A stretch of DNA of 64,000 nucleotides. Origin: Holosporales bacterium (GTDB lineage: Bacteria > Pseudomonadota > Alphaproteobacteria > Holosporales > Holosporaceae). Both the position numbers and the translations under genes were made by a program. Location of the stretch: NCBI GenBank assembly GCA_947461445.1, contig CANHKV010000001.1, forward strand, positions 62,001-126,000. Direction: 5' to 3'. Shown here piece by piece: positions 26,839-38,771 of the stretch (the stretch's first letter is position 1; each line of letters begins with the position of its first letter). The notes under the pieces are model-generated. The model was not told the DNA's origin and ran no database searches. It saw only the letters and a program-made list of their open reading frames with translations.

Positions 26839-28683
26839 TTAATCATTCTGTAACAGAGAGTACCATTCGTTTTCGCATTCAAGCAGTTGTTTTTCAAGGG
26901 AATCTTTTTCAGATTGCTCTTTGGCCCATGCCACAGAACTCATCTGTTCGTACAGCGTAAGATCGGATAAACGGGTATTCAAAAGGGCAATTTTTTTCTG
27001 TAATTCTGCCATTTTTTTTTCTATTTTGGATAGTTTTACAGTTTTTTCCTTGCTTTCTTTAATGTTTTTTTCTGGTGATTGTCCAGAAACAGGATTTTTG
27101 TTTGCTTCCTTTTTCCGTTCTTTTAATAACCAATCGGCGTATGATTCTAAATCATCGTCATAGGCGGAAACGGTGCCATGGGATACCAACCAAAACTGAT
27201 CCACCACGGTGCCCAACAATTGTCGATCATGGGACACCACAATCACAGCCCCTTCAAAATCGTGTAATGCCAGTGCCAAAGCTTCCCGGGTTTCCAGATC
27301 CAAATGGTTGGTGGGCTCGTCCAATAACAATAAATGAGGTTTTTGCCAGGCCAACAGGGCCAATACCAGGCGGGCTTTTTCCCCACCAGATAATACACCA
27401 ATGCGGCTAAACGCCATATCACCAGCAAACCCAAATTGGCCTAAAAAACTGCGCAATACGGTGGGGGATGTTCCGGGGGAATCCCGTTCTAAATGCCAAT
27501 AGGCCGTTTGCTCTGGTTCCAGTAAATCCAATTGATGTTGAGCAAAATACCCAATTTTCAGTTTTGGACTGCGTGTATACTGGCCTGACACCATTTGCAA
27601 TTGTCCAGACAAGGTTTTGATCAGCGTGGATTTTCCGGCGCCATTGGCCCCCAACAGACCAATGCGATCTTTTGGTCCGATCTGCAGGGTCAGGTTTTTC
27701 AGGATTGATGTGTCGCCGTAACCCAAAAATCCATCTTTAAAATAGGCCACAGGATTAGGGCAGTTTTCAGCCGCAGGCAGATTAAATACAAAGTTGGTTT
27801 GGGTTTGAATTTTGGATAATACCTCCATCTTGGCTAACATTTTTAATCGCGATTGGGCTTGTTTTGCCTTTGATGCCTTTGCACCAAAACGATCCACAAA
27901 GGATTGTATATGGGCGCGTTTTTGCTCTTGCTTTTCCACCATTTTTTGATGCAACTGCATTTTTTCCGCACGCCACAGGATAAAGTCGGAATAGTTCCCC
28001 TTGTGGGCGTCAAATTTCTTTTGATCCAACCACACAATTTTTTGAACCACATTGTCTAAAAACACGCTGTCATGAGAAATGATAATGAGCGTGCCAGAAA
28101 AGCGTTGCAACCAGCGTTCCAGCCATACAATGGCATCCAAATCCAAATGGTTGGTCGGTTCATCCAACAGCATCAATTCGCACGGTTTCATCAGGGCACG
28201 CGCCAAGTTCAAGCGCATTTGCCAACCCCCAGAAAAGGATTGGGTTGCCCAGTTTTGTTGGGAGGCAGAAAACCCAAGACCATGCAATAATTCAGCCGCC
28301 CGCGCCGGTGCACTGTACCCATCAATGGCGGCCAATCGATCATGCAATGCCACAATGTCCGATGTTTTTCCCTCTTGTTCAGCCACAGTCAACTGTTTTT
28401 GAATGGATGCCCACTCCTCATCTCCTGATAATACGAAATCAATGGCCGTTGTGTCGCTTTGTTCTAATTCTTGGGCCACAGACGATATACGCCATTGCTT
28501 GGATACGATGACATCGCCGGCATCTTCTTTTAATTCTTTGCGCAACAGGGATAATAAAGTGGATTTTCCTGAACCATTGGATCCAATTAAGCCTACTTTT
28601 TCTCCAGGATGAATGGATAAATTGGCCTGATTCAGTAATGTTTTGGCCCCACGATTCAGAGAGACGCCTTTAAGTTCGATCAT
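26839..28683 (-). CDS. ABC-F family ATPase (Uup/YheS type)
   Basis: ABC-F proteins act on ribosomes, easing stalls or protecting from antibiotics; they have no membrane domain. Two ATPase cassettes are present: Walker A GSNGSGKSTLLS with signature SFSGGWQMRLNLARAL and LLDEPTNHLDLDAIVWLE in the first, GANGAGKSTLIKTL with LSGGEKARLVLALLAW and LLDEPTNHLDLETREAL in the second. The interdomain linker (RAHIQSFVDRFGAKASKAKQ) is the P-site tRNA interaction motif of the family, and a C-terminal coiled coil (about 540-614) follows. The start at 28683 (MIELKGVSLNRGAKTL) is used because the upstream frame enters the tRNA-Ser gene. Confidence 0.93.
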   Translation of the reverse strand: MIELKGVSLNRGAKTLLNQANLSIHPGEKVGLIGSNGSGKSTLLSLLRKELKEDAGDVIVSKQWRISSVAQELEQSDTTAIDFVLSGDEEWASIQKQLTVAEQEGKTSDIVALHDRLAAIDGYSAPARAAELLHGLGFSASQQNWATQSFSGGWQMRLNLARALMKPCELMLLDEPTNHLDLDAIVWLERWLQRFSGTLIIISHDSVFLDNVVQKIVWLDQKKFDAHKGNYSDFILWRAEKMQLHQKMVEKQEQKRAHIQSFVDRFGAKASKAKQAQSRLKMLAKMEVLSKIQTQTNFVFNLPAAENCPNPVAYFKDGFLGYGDTSILKNLTLQIGPKDRIGLLGANGAGKSTLIKTLSGQLQMVSGQYTRSPKLKIGYFAQHQLDLLEPEQTAYWHLERDSPGTSPTVLRSFLGQFGFAGDMAFSRIGVLSGGEKARLVLALLAWQKPHLLLLDEPTNHLDLETREALALALHDFEGAVIVVSHDRQLLGTVVDQFWLVSHGTVSAYDDDLESYADWLLKERKKEANKNPVSGQSPEKNIKESKEKTVKLSKIEKKMAELQKKIALLNTRLSDLTLYEQMSSVAWAKEQSEKDSLEKQLLECENEWYSLLQND

Positions 28684-28705
28684 CTTGTCTTTGGTTTGAA
28701 AAGCG

Positions 28706-28792
28706 CGGATGGGGTGGGATTCGAACCCACGAAACGCTTGCACGTTTGCCGGTTTTCAAGACCGGTGCTTTTAACCACTCAGCCACCCATCC
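28706..28792 (-). tRNA. tRNA-Ser (UGA)
   Basis: On the minus strand the acceptor GGATGGG pairs with CCCATCC and the discriminator is G73, as expected for tRNA-Ser. The anticodon stem CCGGT/ACCGG encloses CTTGAAA (anticodon TGA), a long variable arm (class II) follows, and the T-arm is GTGGGTTCGAATCCCAC. CCA is not encoded. It lies 20 bases upstream of the ABC-F start and may share a transcript. Confidence 0.96.
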
Positions 28793-28864
28793 AATGTTTC
28801 TTATTATAGGACAAGAAATATCAAAAATCTATCCCTAAAAAGGGGGGCTCTGGCTTGCTATGGA

Positions 28865-29530
28865 TTAAGCCTTTGGCTTTGGACTCATTTTTTTAAAAAA
28901 TTCATAAACATAATGGATGCGTTTTTCTAAACCCAAGCCTTTTACATTAATGTGCTGTGTGATTTTTCTTATGTTTTCATGGCACAAGCCTTGATCGCAC
29001 AAAGACCATAAGGTATTTTTCTGAAAAAAAAAGAGACCAGAGATCAGTGGATATTTTTTTGCCACAGCATCGGGATCAAGAACACAATCGTATCCAATAA
29101 ATGAACTGAATCGGGTATAATTCAAACGCCCGGTTAATTGCAAATACCCGCGACCACGAAAACGAAATCCATCGCCAGATGATTCATCCCCATTTCCCAT
29201 GCGGTCAGCATAAACCTTAGAGGCGATTTTTTCAGCACATTGGGCATATTTTTTTGCGCTGTTTTCATCGGGAAAATGTTTTGGAAACAGATGTTTCAGA
29301 CGCTGAGCAGAGTATCTGAGATTTTCATAGGTATGATTGAAATAATCCGATTCATGGGCACACTGGCCCAGAAAATGGGCCAAACGACGGGCCAAGACTG
29401 TGGTGTTGCTGGGATCAACTGACGGCACCCACATTTCTGTGGCATCCGATAAATCCGATAAAACCTTATCGGGAACTACGCCAGAAAGTCTCTGTAATAC
29501 ATCGCCTGGTGTGGGGGGTAAAATGGACAT
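28865..29530 (-). CDS. Glycoside hydrolase family 19 (chitinase/endolysin-like)
   Basis: GH19 enzymes cut chitin or, in phages, peptidoglycan. FLGQCAHESDYFNHTYENLR contains the catalytic Glu of the family, followed by SAQRLKHLFPKHFP, the KVYADRMGNGDESSGDGFRF region with the second acidic residue and GRGYLQLTGRLNYTRF, the classic signature. ATG 29530 (MSILPPTPGDVL) fits the endolysin form; the frame is open to 29596. No signal peptide is evident, so a holin or lysis-coupled release would be needed if it acts on the wall. It is an orphan between rlmB and tRNA-Ser, possibly a prophage relic. Confidence 0.85.
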   Translation of the reverse strand: MSILPPTPGDVLQRLSGVVPDKVLSDLSDATEMWVPSVDPSNTTVLARRLAHFLGQCAHESDYFNHTYENLRYSAQRLKHLFPKHFPDENSAKKYAQCAEKIASKVYADRMGNGDESSGDGFRFRGRGYLQLTGRLNYTRFSSFIGYDCVLDPDAVAKKYPLISGLFFFQKNTLWSLCDQGLCHENIRKITQHINVKGLGLEKRIHYVYEFFKKMSPKPKA

Positions 29531-29741
29531 GGTACTGCGGGGGAAATAACAGGATGCCTTTGTATAGAATATCGGATTTGGAGGGGAAAAATCCAATGAT
29601 TGATCAAGAAAAGTAAAGGGATTGTATCATAGGACATTTGGAAAGCACGGTGAAAAACAGATAGGGCAAAATGCTGGACCACGGACAGACTGATCCGTTG
29701 GATATTGAACAGAATATTACATGGTACACTATAGCAGGGTG

Positions 29742-30473
29742 TCAGCGCTGGGTTTGGCCGATTTGAAATCCTTTTTGCAGAGCAATAGCGCCAGCAACCG
29801 ATGCATTCAGGGTCGAAAACGCACCAGCCGACGCAATAGAGACCAGGGCATCACAGCATTGTCGCGTCAGGCGACGCAATCCCACGCCTTCTGAACCAAT
29901 CACCAGTGCCAGTGGCCATAAGTCGAGCTTTTCCAGGGGAATAGCGCCTTCTTCGGCTAGACCAACGCAGAAAAAGCCCGCAGTTTTCAGAGTTTCCATG
30001 GCACGCACCAGGTTGCTGACGACAACGCATGGGACCAGTTCGCTGGCGCCACAGGCTGTTTTGGATACGACGCCATCCAAAGGCGGACAATTGTTTTTGG
30101 TCACAATCAGGGCTGATGCCCCAAAAACGGCGGCACTGCGCCACAAAGCGCCCACATTATGGGGATCTACAATGCCGTCCAATATTAAAACCATGCCCTT
30201 TTTTGGATCCAATTCAGAAATATCCGGTGCCTTTAAGGCACTGGTGCGCACGGCGATTCCCTGGTGCACAGCGCCCTGTGGCAGCCATTTGCCCAATTGA
30301 TCAGCCGTGACCACACGAATGGGGCATCTCTGGGTATTAAAGGAGGCTTCTAGGATGGTGTTGGTGGTATAAAGGCACTCTACGTAACGGTGCGGATTGT
30401 GCAGCACCGCCTGAACGACATGCTTGCCCCACAATAAAACGGACGAATTATTTTTTGATTGTGTCTGGCTCAT
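29742..30473 (-). CDS. rlmB: 23S rRNA (guanosine-2'-O)-methyltransferase, TrmH family
   Basis: RlmB methylates G2251 of 23S rRNA. WGKHVVQAVLHNPHR is the N-terminal substrate-binding start, ILDGIVDPHNVGALWRSA the SPOUT motif 1, VIGSEGVGLRRLTRQCCDAL motif 2 and STLNASVAGAIAL motif 3. Length 243 matches. Its upstream neighbour on the same strand is the SH3 protein, 15 bases away, so they probably share a transcript. TrmH-like paralogs with other targets exist; RlmB is the best fit by length and N-terminus. Confidence 0.88.
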   Translation of the reverse strand: MSQTQSKNNSSVLLWGKHVVQAVLHNPHRYVECLYTTNTILEASFNTQRCPIRVVTADQLGKWLPQGAVHQGIAVRTSALKAPDISELDPKKGMVLILDGIVDPHNVGALWRSAAVFGASALIVTKNNCPPLDGVVSKTACGASELVPCVVVSNLVRAMETLKTAGFFCVGLAEEGAIPLEKLDLWPLALVIGSEGVGLRRLTRQCCDALVSIASAGAFSTLNASVAGAIALQKGFQIGQTQR

Positions 30474-30488
30474 GGTGGATTTTTATGA

Positions 30489-31139
30489 TTAGAGTGATGC
30501 GGGATTGGGCCAGCTGGTATCCGACAGAATCCATCCATATAGACGATGTTCTGGTTCCACCACATAAAGCCATTTCCCATCCGTGTGCCTAATATAGCGT
30601 ACGATGGCCCCCTTTTTCAATAGGGCTTTGGGTGGGCTGCTTTTCCGATCTTTGCTGTACAATGGGGTGTCTTTTGTAATCAGAAGGGTTGTTTTAAATC
30701 GCAGCATGGCGCCCTTTACCCAGCCCAATTCCCCTGTGAAATCTTTGATATAATACCAATTGCTATACTTTTTTAACACAATAACTGGCCAATCGGGGGA
30801 TTCATAAAGCCACAACATGTCATGATCGGAACCAGGACCAGAGCGCCAATTTACTTTGGAACCCAAACAGGCATACCGAGAATGGGATTGTTGGGACCCT
30901 GGGATTGTTTTGGTAAAACTGGGGCTCGGCGTGTTTTTTTTGGATGCGCTGCGTGGGGCAATTTTTGAAGAGATGGGATGATGCTTGATGATTTTTGCAG
31001 AAATGCGGTTGTGGGCATTCAGGATTTTGACCGGGCTTTTGGGTTGGATAATGGCCGTTAACAACCAATACAGCGCAAATATTTTCACAATTGACCCTGT
31101 CGGTTTTTTAAAAAAATTAACCAAAATTAAGGGCTTCAT
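30489..31139 (-). CDS. Exported SH3-like domain protein
   Basis: This belongs to the bacterial SH3/DUF1058 type found in alphaproteobacteria and thought to bind peptidoglycan in the periplasm. After an uncleaved-looking hydrophobic N-terminus (SIVKIFALYWLLTAI) and a Ser/Lys-rich linker, two SH3-like units appear: NWRSGPGSDHDMLWLYES with WPVIVLKKYSNWYYIKDFTG and LGWVKGAML, then TPLYSKDRKSSPPKALLKKG with WLYVVEPEHRLYGWILSD. ATG 31139 is chosen because it opens the hydrophobic segment; the frame extends to 31271. It is divergent from rubrerythrin. Confidence 0.78.
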   Translation of the reverse strand: MKPLILVNFFKKPTGSIVKIFALYWLLTAIIQPKSPVKILNAHNRISAKIIKHHPISSKIAPRSASKKNTPSPSFTKTIPGSQQSHSRYACLGSKVNWRSGPGSDHDMLWLYESPDWPVIVLKKYSNWYYIKDFTGELGWVKGAMLRFKTTLLITKDTPLYSKDRKSSPPKALLKKGAIVRYIRHTDGKWLYVVEPEHRLYGWILSDTSWPNPASL

Positions 31140-31292
31140 CGAAAAAATTAATGTGTTGGATTTTTTATATGGATACAGTATAAAATTTTTGATGATGGAA
31201 AACAAATGGTGGCCGTTTCGTCCATCAAACGGTATTGACTTTGGGCGATAAAACGCGTGTAGTAAAATCAATCTTTTTTGATCAATTGTAAA

Positions 31293-31766
31293 ATGTCCAC
31301 AGCAAAAAAGCCTTTAATGGCGGCATTGTATCAGTCAGAAACATTACAAAATTTAAAGCAAGCTTTTGCAGGTGAATCTCAGGCCAATCGACGCTATATG
31401 TATTTTGCAGCCAAGGCTGATGTCGAGGGAAAAAGTGACATTGCAGAATTATTTCGCTCTACAGCAGAGGGTGAAACAGGTCATGCCCATGGTCATATGG
31501 ATTTTTTAGCCTTTGTTGGCGATCCTGTAACCGATTGCCCCATTGGAACAAGCGAAGAAAACCTGATGTCGGCCATCCATGGTGAAACCCACGAGTATAC
31601 CGATATGTATCCTCACATGGCACGCAAAGCCAGGGAAGAGGGGTTTGAGGAAATTGCCGAATGGTTTGAAACGCTGGCAAAAGCAGAGCGATCTCATGCC
31701 AAACGATTTGAGCGTGCTCTAGAAGCATTGCGTGCCGGTCAGGATCATGAAAAGACAAAAGGCTGA
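31293..31766 (+). CDS. Rubrerythrin-family di-iron protein
   Basis: Rubrerythrins reduce hydrogen peroxide at a di-iron site. The ferritin-like four-helix domain is visible: FAGESQANRRYMYFAAKAD (first Glu), AEGETGHAHGHMDFL (ExxH), GETHEYTDMYPHMARKA and ETLAKAERSHAKRF (second ExxH). The chain ends at GQDHEKTKG, so the C-terminal rubredoxin domain with its four Cys is absent and the electron donor must be separate. ATG 31293 (MSTAKKPLMAALY) is preferred over 31278. No regulator is adjacent. Peroxide defence in the cytoplasm is the likely role. Confidence 0.88.
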   Translation: MSTAKKPLMAALYQSETLQNLKQAFAGESQANRRYMYFAAKADVEGKSDIAELFRSTAEGETGHAHGHMDFLAFVGDPVTDCPIGTSEENLMSAIHGETHEYTDMYPHMARKAREEGFEEIAEWFETLAKAERSHAKRFERALEALRAGQDHEKTKG

Positions 31767-31797
31767 CAGATTCCAATGCATCCGTCACTAGGAAAAA

Positions 31798-32493
31798 ATG
31801 TTCATGGTTCGTGAAAAAATCTTTAATTTACGCAAGAAAAAAAAGCCATCATCCAATCAATGGTTGCTGCGACACATGAACGACCCTTATGTGCACAAAG
31901 CCCAGGCCAAAGGATATCGATGCCGGTCCGTATTCAAACTAGAGGAAATAGATAAAAAATTTCGCATTTTAAAACCGGGCATGCATGTTTTGGATTTGGG
32001 GTGTGCGCCAGGAGGGTGGTGTCAATGGACCTTGCCGCTGATTGGTAAAAAGGGATTTTTGATGGGGATCGATTTGTTGCAGATGGATCCTCTGCCGGGT
32101 GTGGAATTTATACGTGGAGATATTACGGAACAGGCCACCCAACAGGTGATGGCCCAGACCATTATGACGCGATGTTCCCAAGAAAAGCCTGAATCTGTTC
32201 GATTGTTTGATGTGATCTTAAGCGATATGGCTCCATCCCTGACAGGGCATGCCCCCACGGATCGGGTGCAAATGGATGGCTTGCTGTCTGTGGTTTGGCA
32301 GGTGGCCCAAACCTGGCTGGCTCCAGGAGGATCCCTTGTTGTTAAAGTTTATCATGGGGATATGATGTCGGTGGTTGGTGGATCTTTTTCCTTAAAAAAA
32401 TATATGAAACCAGACTCTAGTCGTCCAGAATCCAGAGAAATTTATATGGTGGCTATGGGGTTTAAAGGAGAAACGCGACATGACGCGGTTTAA
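31798..32493 (+). CDS. rlmE: 23S rRNA (uridine(2552)-2'-O)-methyltransferase
   Basis: RlmE (FtsJ/RrmJ) methylates U2552 in the A-loop late in 50S assembly. GYRCRSVFKLEEIDKKFRIL carries the catalytic Lys of the K-D-K-E tetrad, VLDLGCAPGGWCQWTL is SAM motif I, VILSDMAPSLTGH the catalytic Asp, and SLVVKVYHGD the second Lys. Length 231 fits. TAGGAAAAA precedes the ATG. Its last 14 bases overlap lspA, so it starts a compact operon rlmE-lspA-bamF-like-pgi. Confidence 0.95.
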   Translation: MFMVREKIFNLRKKKKPSSNQWLLRHMNDPYVHKAQAKGYRCRSVFKLEEIDKKFRILKPGMHVLDLGCAPGGWCQWTLPLIGKKGFLMGIDLLQMDPLPGVEFIRGDITEQATQQVMAQTIMTRCSQEKPESVRLFDVILSDMAPSLTGHAPTDRVQMDGLLSVVWQVAQTWLAPGGSLVVKVYHGDMMSVVGGSFSLKKYMKPDSSRPESREIYMVAMGFKGETRHDAV

Positions 32494-33037
32494 GTCGAAT
32501 TATCCATCGCTGGTGACTCAGTTGTCCCATAAACCAGCAGGTGGATCGTTTTGGCAAAGATGGGCTTTTTTGCTGTGTGTATCGTCTGTTTTTATCGTTT
32601 TCGATCAGATCATAAAATGGTGGGTACGCCAACACATTGCCTTGGGCGAACTGCGCACGGTGACGTGTTTTTTGGATTGGACCCATGTGTGGAACAGAGG
32701 CATCAGTTTTGGATTTTTTGAATGCCACTCCTTGATCCAGAGGAGTATTCTGTGTCTTTTTGTTCTGATTTTTATTGGATTTTTAATCCTTTTGTGGTCC
32801 CAAGCCGTGACCATTAGACAACGCTGGGGAACCATTTTGATGATTTCAGGCGCGCTGAGCAATGGTATTGACCGCGTCATTCACCACGGGGTTTTTGATT
32901 TTATTCGTATTCACTATGCTTCTTGGGACTTTCCTGTCTTTAATGTTGCTGATATGCTGATTACCATGGGTTTCCTAGCTTTGTTGAGTGAGCATTTTCA
33001 ATGGAACGCATTGGGATTTCGAAAAAAACGGCGCTAG
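32480..33037 (+). CDS. lspA: Lipoprotein signal peptidase
   Basis: LspA cleaves prolipoprotein signal peptides at the diacylglyceryl Cys. Four membrane segments are seen; the catalytic Asp pair lies in SGALSNGIDRVIHHGVFDFI and FNVADMLITMGFL, and VWNRGISFGFF is the family NxGxxFG motif. Its substrates in this window would include the BamF-like, NlpD-like and MshL proteins. It overlaps rlmE by 14 bases and the next gene by 37, which points to translational coupling. Confidence 0.95.
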   Translation: MTRFKSNYPSLVTQLSHKPAGGSFWQRWAFLLCVSSVFIVFDQIIKWWVRQHIALGELRTVTCFLDWTHVWNRGISFGFFECHSLIQRSILCLFVLIFIGFLILLWSQAVTIRQRWGTILMISGALSNGIDRVIHHGVFDFIRIHYASWDFPVFNVADMLITMGFLALLSEHFQWNALGFRKKRR

Positions 33038-33255
33038 GTTTGAGCATATTTCTTTGCGGATGTGGTGATTTAAAGACAAATTTGGGACTGGAAAAAAAGC
33101 CCCCAGATGCTTTTTTGATCTATTTGCCCCAACAGCAGTTACTCATTCCTCCGGAACTGGGGTTGCCTATATCTAAAGAGAGTGTTTTGAATAAGAATGA
33201 TTATTTGAACGATGCGGATCAGGTGATCTTGCGTCGCATTCAAACATCACCCTAG
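33001..33255 (+). CDS. Small lipoprotein, DUF3035/BamF-like
   Basis: The 84-residue product has a lipoprotein signal ending in FLCGC (Cys at about residue 20-21) and then GLEKKPPDAFLIYLPQQQLL and PPELGLP, which matches the DUF3035 pattern (LG....PDEF.V....PL.lPP.f.LP) described as BamF in alphaproteobacteria, an accessory of the outer-membrane assembly complex. It starts 37 bases inside lspA. Most relatives are longer; this version keeps only the core. Position directly after lspA is the common alphaproteobacterial arrangement. Confidence 0.78.
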   Translation: MERIGISKKTALGLSIFLCGCGDLKTNLGLEKKPPDAFLIYLPQQQLLIPPELGLPISKESVLNKNDYLNDADQVILRRIQTSP

Positions 33256-33275
33256 GTTCTGGTATATGGGATTTG

Positions 33276-34466
33276 ATGAAAAATCGTGATTTATTTCAGC
33301 AAGATCTTAGTTTATTGGTCAAATCTGGGCTATGCAGCCGCAAAGAGTATGCCATGGGTTATGCCCGTGCTGTGCATGCCCTGAAACAGATAAAGATCAG
33401 AGCGGATCGTGGAGAAATACCCTTTTTGCGTGGGCCATTTTTACCGTTGACTGATTTGTCGTTGCTTCAGGAAAATTTCAAGGGCATGCGCATGATTTTG
33501 GTGGTGGGCAGTCCTGCAAATATTGTGGGATTGCGCGCATTGTCAGGCATTATGCAATCGTGGATTTGGGTTGATGGTGCCCGACCTCGTTTGTGTTTTT
33601 TAGACGATTTAGACCCCGAAGTATTTTGGGAACTCATGTCCATTGCCAACCCCATAACCACAGGGGTAATCGTGTTATCCGAATCAGGCGAAAGCGACCC
33701 TGTATTGTTACAATTGATGCGGTGTTTGGAATATTGGCACGGCATGATTGATAAAGAAGATCTGGCAAAACATTTTGTGGTGGTGACATCCCAAACATCC
33801 AGTCGATTGATGCGCATGGTGGATCGATGGAAATTACCGTGGTGGAAATATCCCATTGTGGCCTTTCCTCAATTGGGATGTTTTTCACCGCCGTTATTGG
33901 CCCCATTGGGTCTGGCTGGCTTTGATCGTGCGCGCTTTAACATGGGCAGCGGAACGACGTGTGCCCAGTTTTTCCAAGGTCAATTAAAAGCCCCATTGGA
34001 AATGGCAGCCGTTGCCTTTGCCGGCCACAAAGCACAAGCCCTGGATACGCAACGCATGTGGGGGCAGGGCAGTATTTTTCATCCCATGATATCATGGATG
34101 CAGCAGGTCAGTACCCGGTTAAACAAGCGCTCTCCTTATCGGTATTTTTCCAATCTAGAACCCATGAATTCCTGCACATTAACCACGTTGTTTTTCGAGC
34201 GTCATGTGGCCAGAGAGCGCCTGGTACCCGATTTTTGGAAAGATGTTCCCGCATTAAAAACGCTGGCTCAAACGCCCATGTTACACTGGGTAAAAGAAGA
34301 ACACGAACGTTTATGTCAAGCGCAAGTTAAATCGGGTCATTTTTTACGCTGTATCAATGTTCACAGTTTAAACGAGGAAACTTTGGGGGCACTGTTCATG
34401 AATCATGTTTTAGAAACCTTATTGATTGAGACCATGTACGACGATGCTCGCCATGATCTGTATTAA
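33276..34466 (+). CDS. pgi: Glucose-6-phosphate isomerase-like protein, divergent
   Basis: PGI interconverts glucose-6-P and fructose-6-P. The SIS-fold landmarks are recognisable: ILVVGSPANIVGLRALSGI for the phosphate loop, TTGVIVLSESGESDPVLLQL for the SKSGxTxET region, HFVVVTSQTSSRLMRMVDRW, FPQLGCFSPPLLAPLGLAGF for PROSITE signature 1, and LNEETLGALFMNHVLETLLI near the end. The signature normally reads GGRFS, but here is LGCFS, so a conserved Arg is missing. The SGGT loop is also altered. Activity is therefore uncertain. About 396 residues is shorter than E. coli PGI but like short bacterial forms. It follows the lipoprotein gene by 20 bases. Confidence 0.7.
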   Translation: MKNRDLFQQDLSLLVKSGLCSRKEYAMGYARAVHALKQIKIRADRGEIPFLRGPFLPLTDLSLLQENFKGMRMILVVGSPANIVGLRALSGIMQSWIWVDGARPRLCFLDDLDPEVFWELMSIANPITTGVIVLSESGESDPVLLQLMRCLEYWHGMIDKEDLAKHFVVVTSQTSSRLMRMVDRWKLPWWKYPIVAFPQLGCFSPPLLAPLGLAGFDRARFNMGSGTTCAQFFQGQLKAPLEMAAVAFAGHKAQALDTQRMWGQGSIFHPMISWMQQVSTRLNKRSPYRYFSNLEPMNSCTLTTLFFERHVARERLVPDFWKDVPALKTLAQTPMLHWVKEEHERLCQAQVKSGHFLRCINVHSLNEETLGALFMNHVLETLLIETMYDDARHDLY

Positions 34467-34570
34467 ATGGCATAAAAAGCCGCAGGATAGTGCTGACAAA
34501 GGGTTGCATTGACGTAGTTCTTAAACTTTTTCTGTGGCATAATGGGGGAAAAGTGTAGTTTATAGAGTTT

Positions 34571-38332
<3,762 letters not shown>

Positions 38333-38353
38333 TATGGGTTGAACTTAGAGTAC

Positions 38354-38411
38354 AAAAGGGGTATGGGTTTCAGAGCACGACGAGATCTTGTCTCCCATTG
38401 TACCTCTTTTT
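38354..38411 (+). terminator. Bipartite hairpin after secA
   Basis: AAAAGGGGTATGGG (38355 on) can pair with CCCATTGTACCTCTTTT (38394-38410) with a small bulge and one G-T pair; the arm is followed by T-rich sequence. It lies about 20 bases after the secA stop and just before tRNA-Ser. Confidence 0.5.
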
Positions 38412-38453
38412 GGGGTTTTCAAGATCTGAAAATTACATTAAAATAAGTACAAT

Positions 38454-38543
38454 GGAGAGATGCCAGAGTGGTTGAATGGGACGGTCTCGAAAACCGTTAT
38501 GCGCGCAAGCGTATCGAGGGTTCGAATCCCTCTCTCTCTACCA
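38454..38543 (+). tRNA. tRNA-Ser (CGA)
   Basis: Acceptor GGAGAGA pairs with TCTCTCT (with G1-U72 as a wobble), the anticodon loop is CTCGAAA (anticodon CGA), a long class II variable arm follows and the T-arm is GAGGGTTCGAATCCCTC. The sequence ends in ACCA, so CCA is encoded, but the discriminator reads A rather than the usual G of tRNA-Ser. The 18-base 3' end AATCCCTCTCTCTCTACC recurs 1.3 kb downstream. Confidence 0.9.
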
Positions 38544-38585
38544 AATTTTTTGACTATGGATATGGTAAGGGATGAGAACCCGAGC

Positions 38586-38689
38586 AGAGGGTTTGATTAT
38601 CATGCCGGGGGCATGATGAAGATGCGAAGCAACCCGCAGGCAAGCCAAGGGTGAGGATTTGTTTCCAACCAATCCGAGTCAATCCCTCT
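38586..38689. repeat. 104-bp direct repeat, copy 1
   Basis: From AGAGGGTTTGATTATCATG to AATCCCTCT, this is identical to 39741-39844 except for one base (TTTCC versus TTTTC). It contains a perfect stem-loop ATCATGCC-GGG-GGCATGAT. It starts 42 bases after the tRNA-Ser end. Confidence 0.95.
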
Positions 38690-38699
38690 TTTATCTGTC

Positions 38700-38719
38700 A
38701 TTCTCGCGTAGGCGGGAAT
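38700..38719. repeat. REP/dRS3-like palindrome
   Basis: ATTCTCGCG-TAG-GCGGGAAT forms an 8-bp stem and is followed by TCTGCTGGATCCCCG. This resembles dispersed short palindromes of the type ATTCCCGCG...CGGGAATC known from many proteobacteria. Only one copy is seen in the window. Confidence 0.5.
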
Positions 38720-38771
38720 CTGCTGGATCCCCGTTTTTACGTGGCTGGGCTGTGTATTACCCTTGCCCAGT

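Noticed and set aside
38586-38689. SRP RNA or other known structural RNA in the 104-bp repeat
   Set aside because: The characteristic SRP Alu/S-domain motifs (GGAAGCAG tetraloop region) are missing, and two copies exist.
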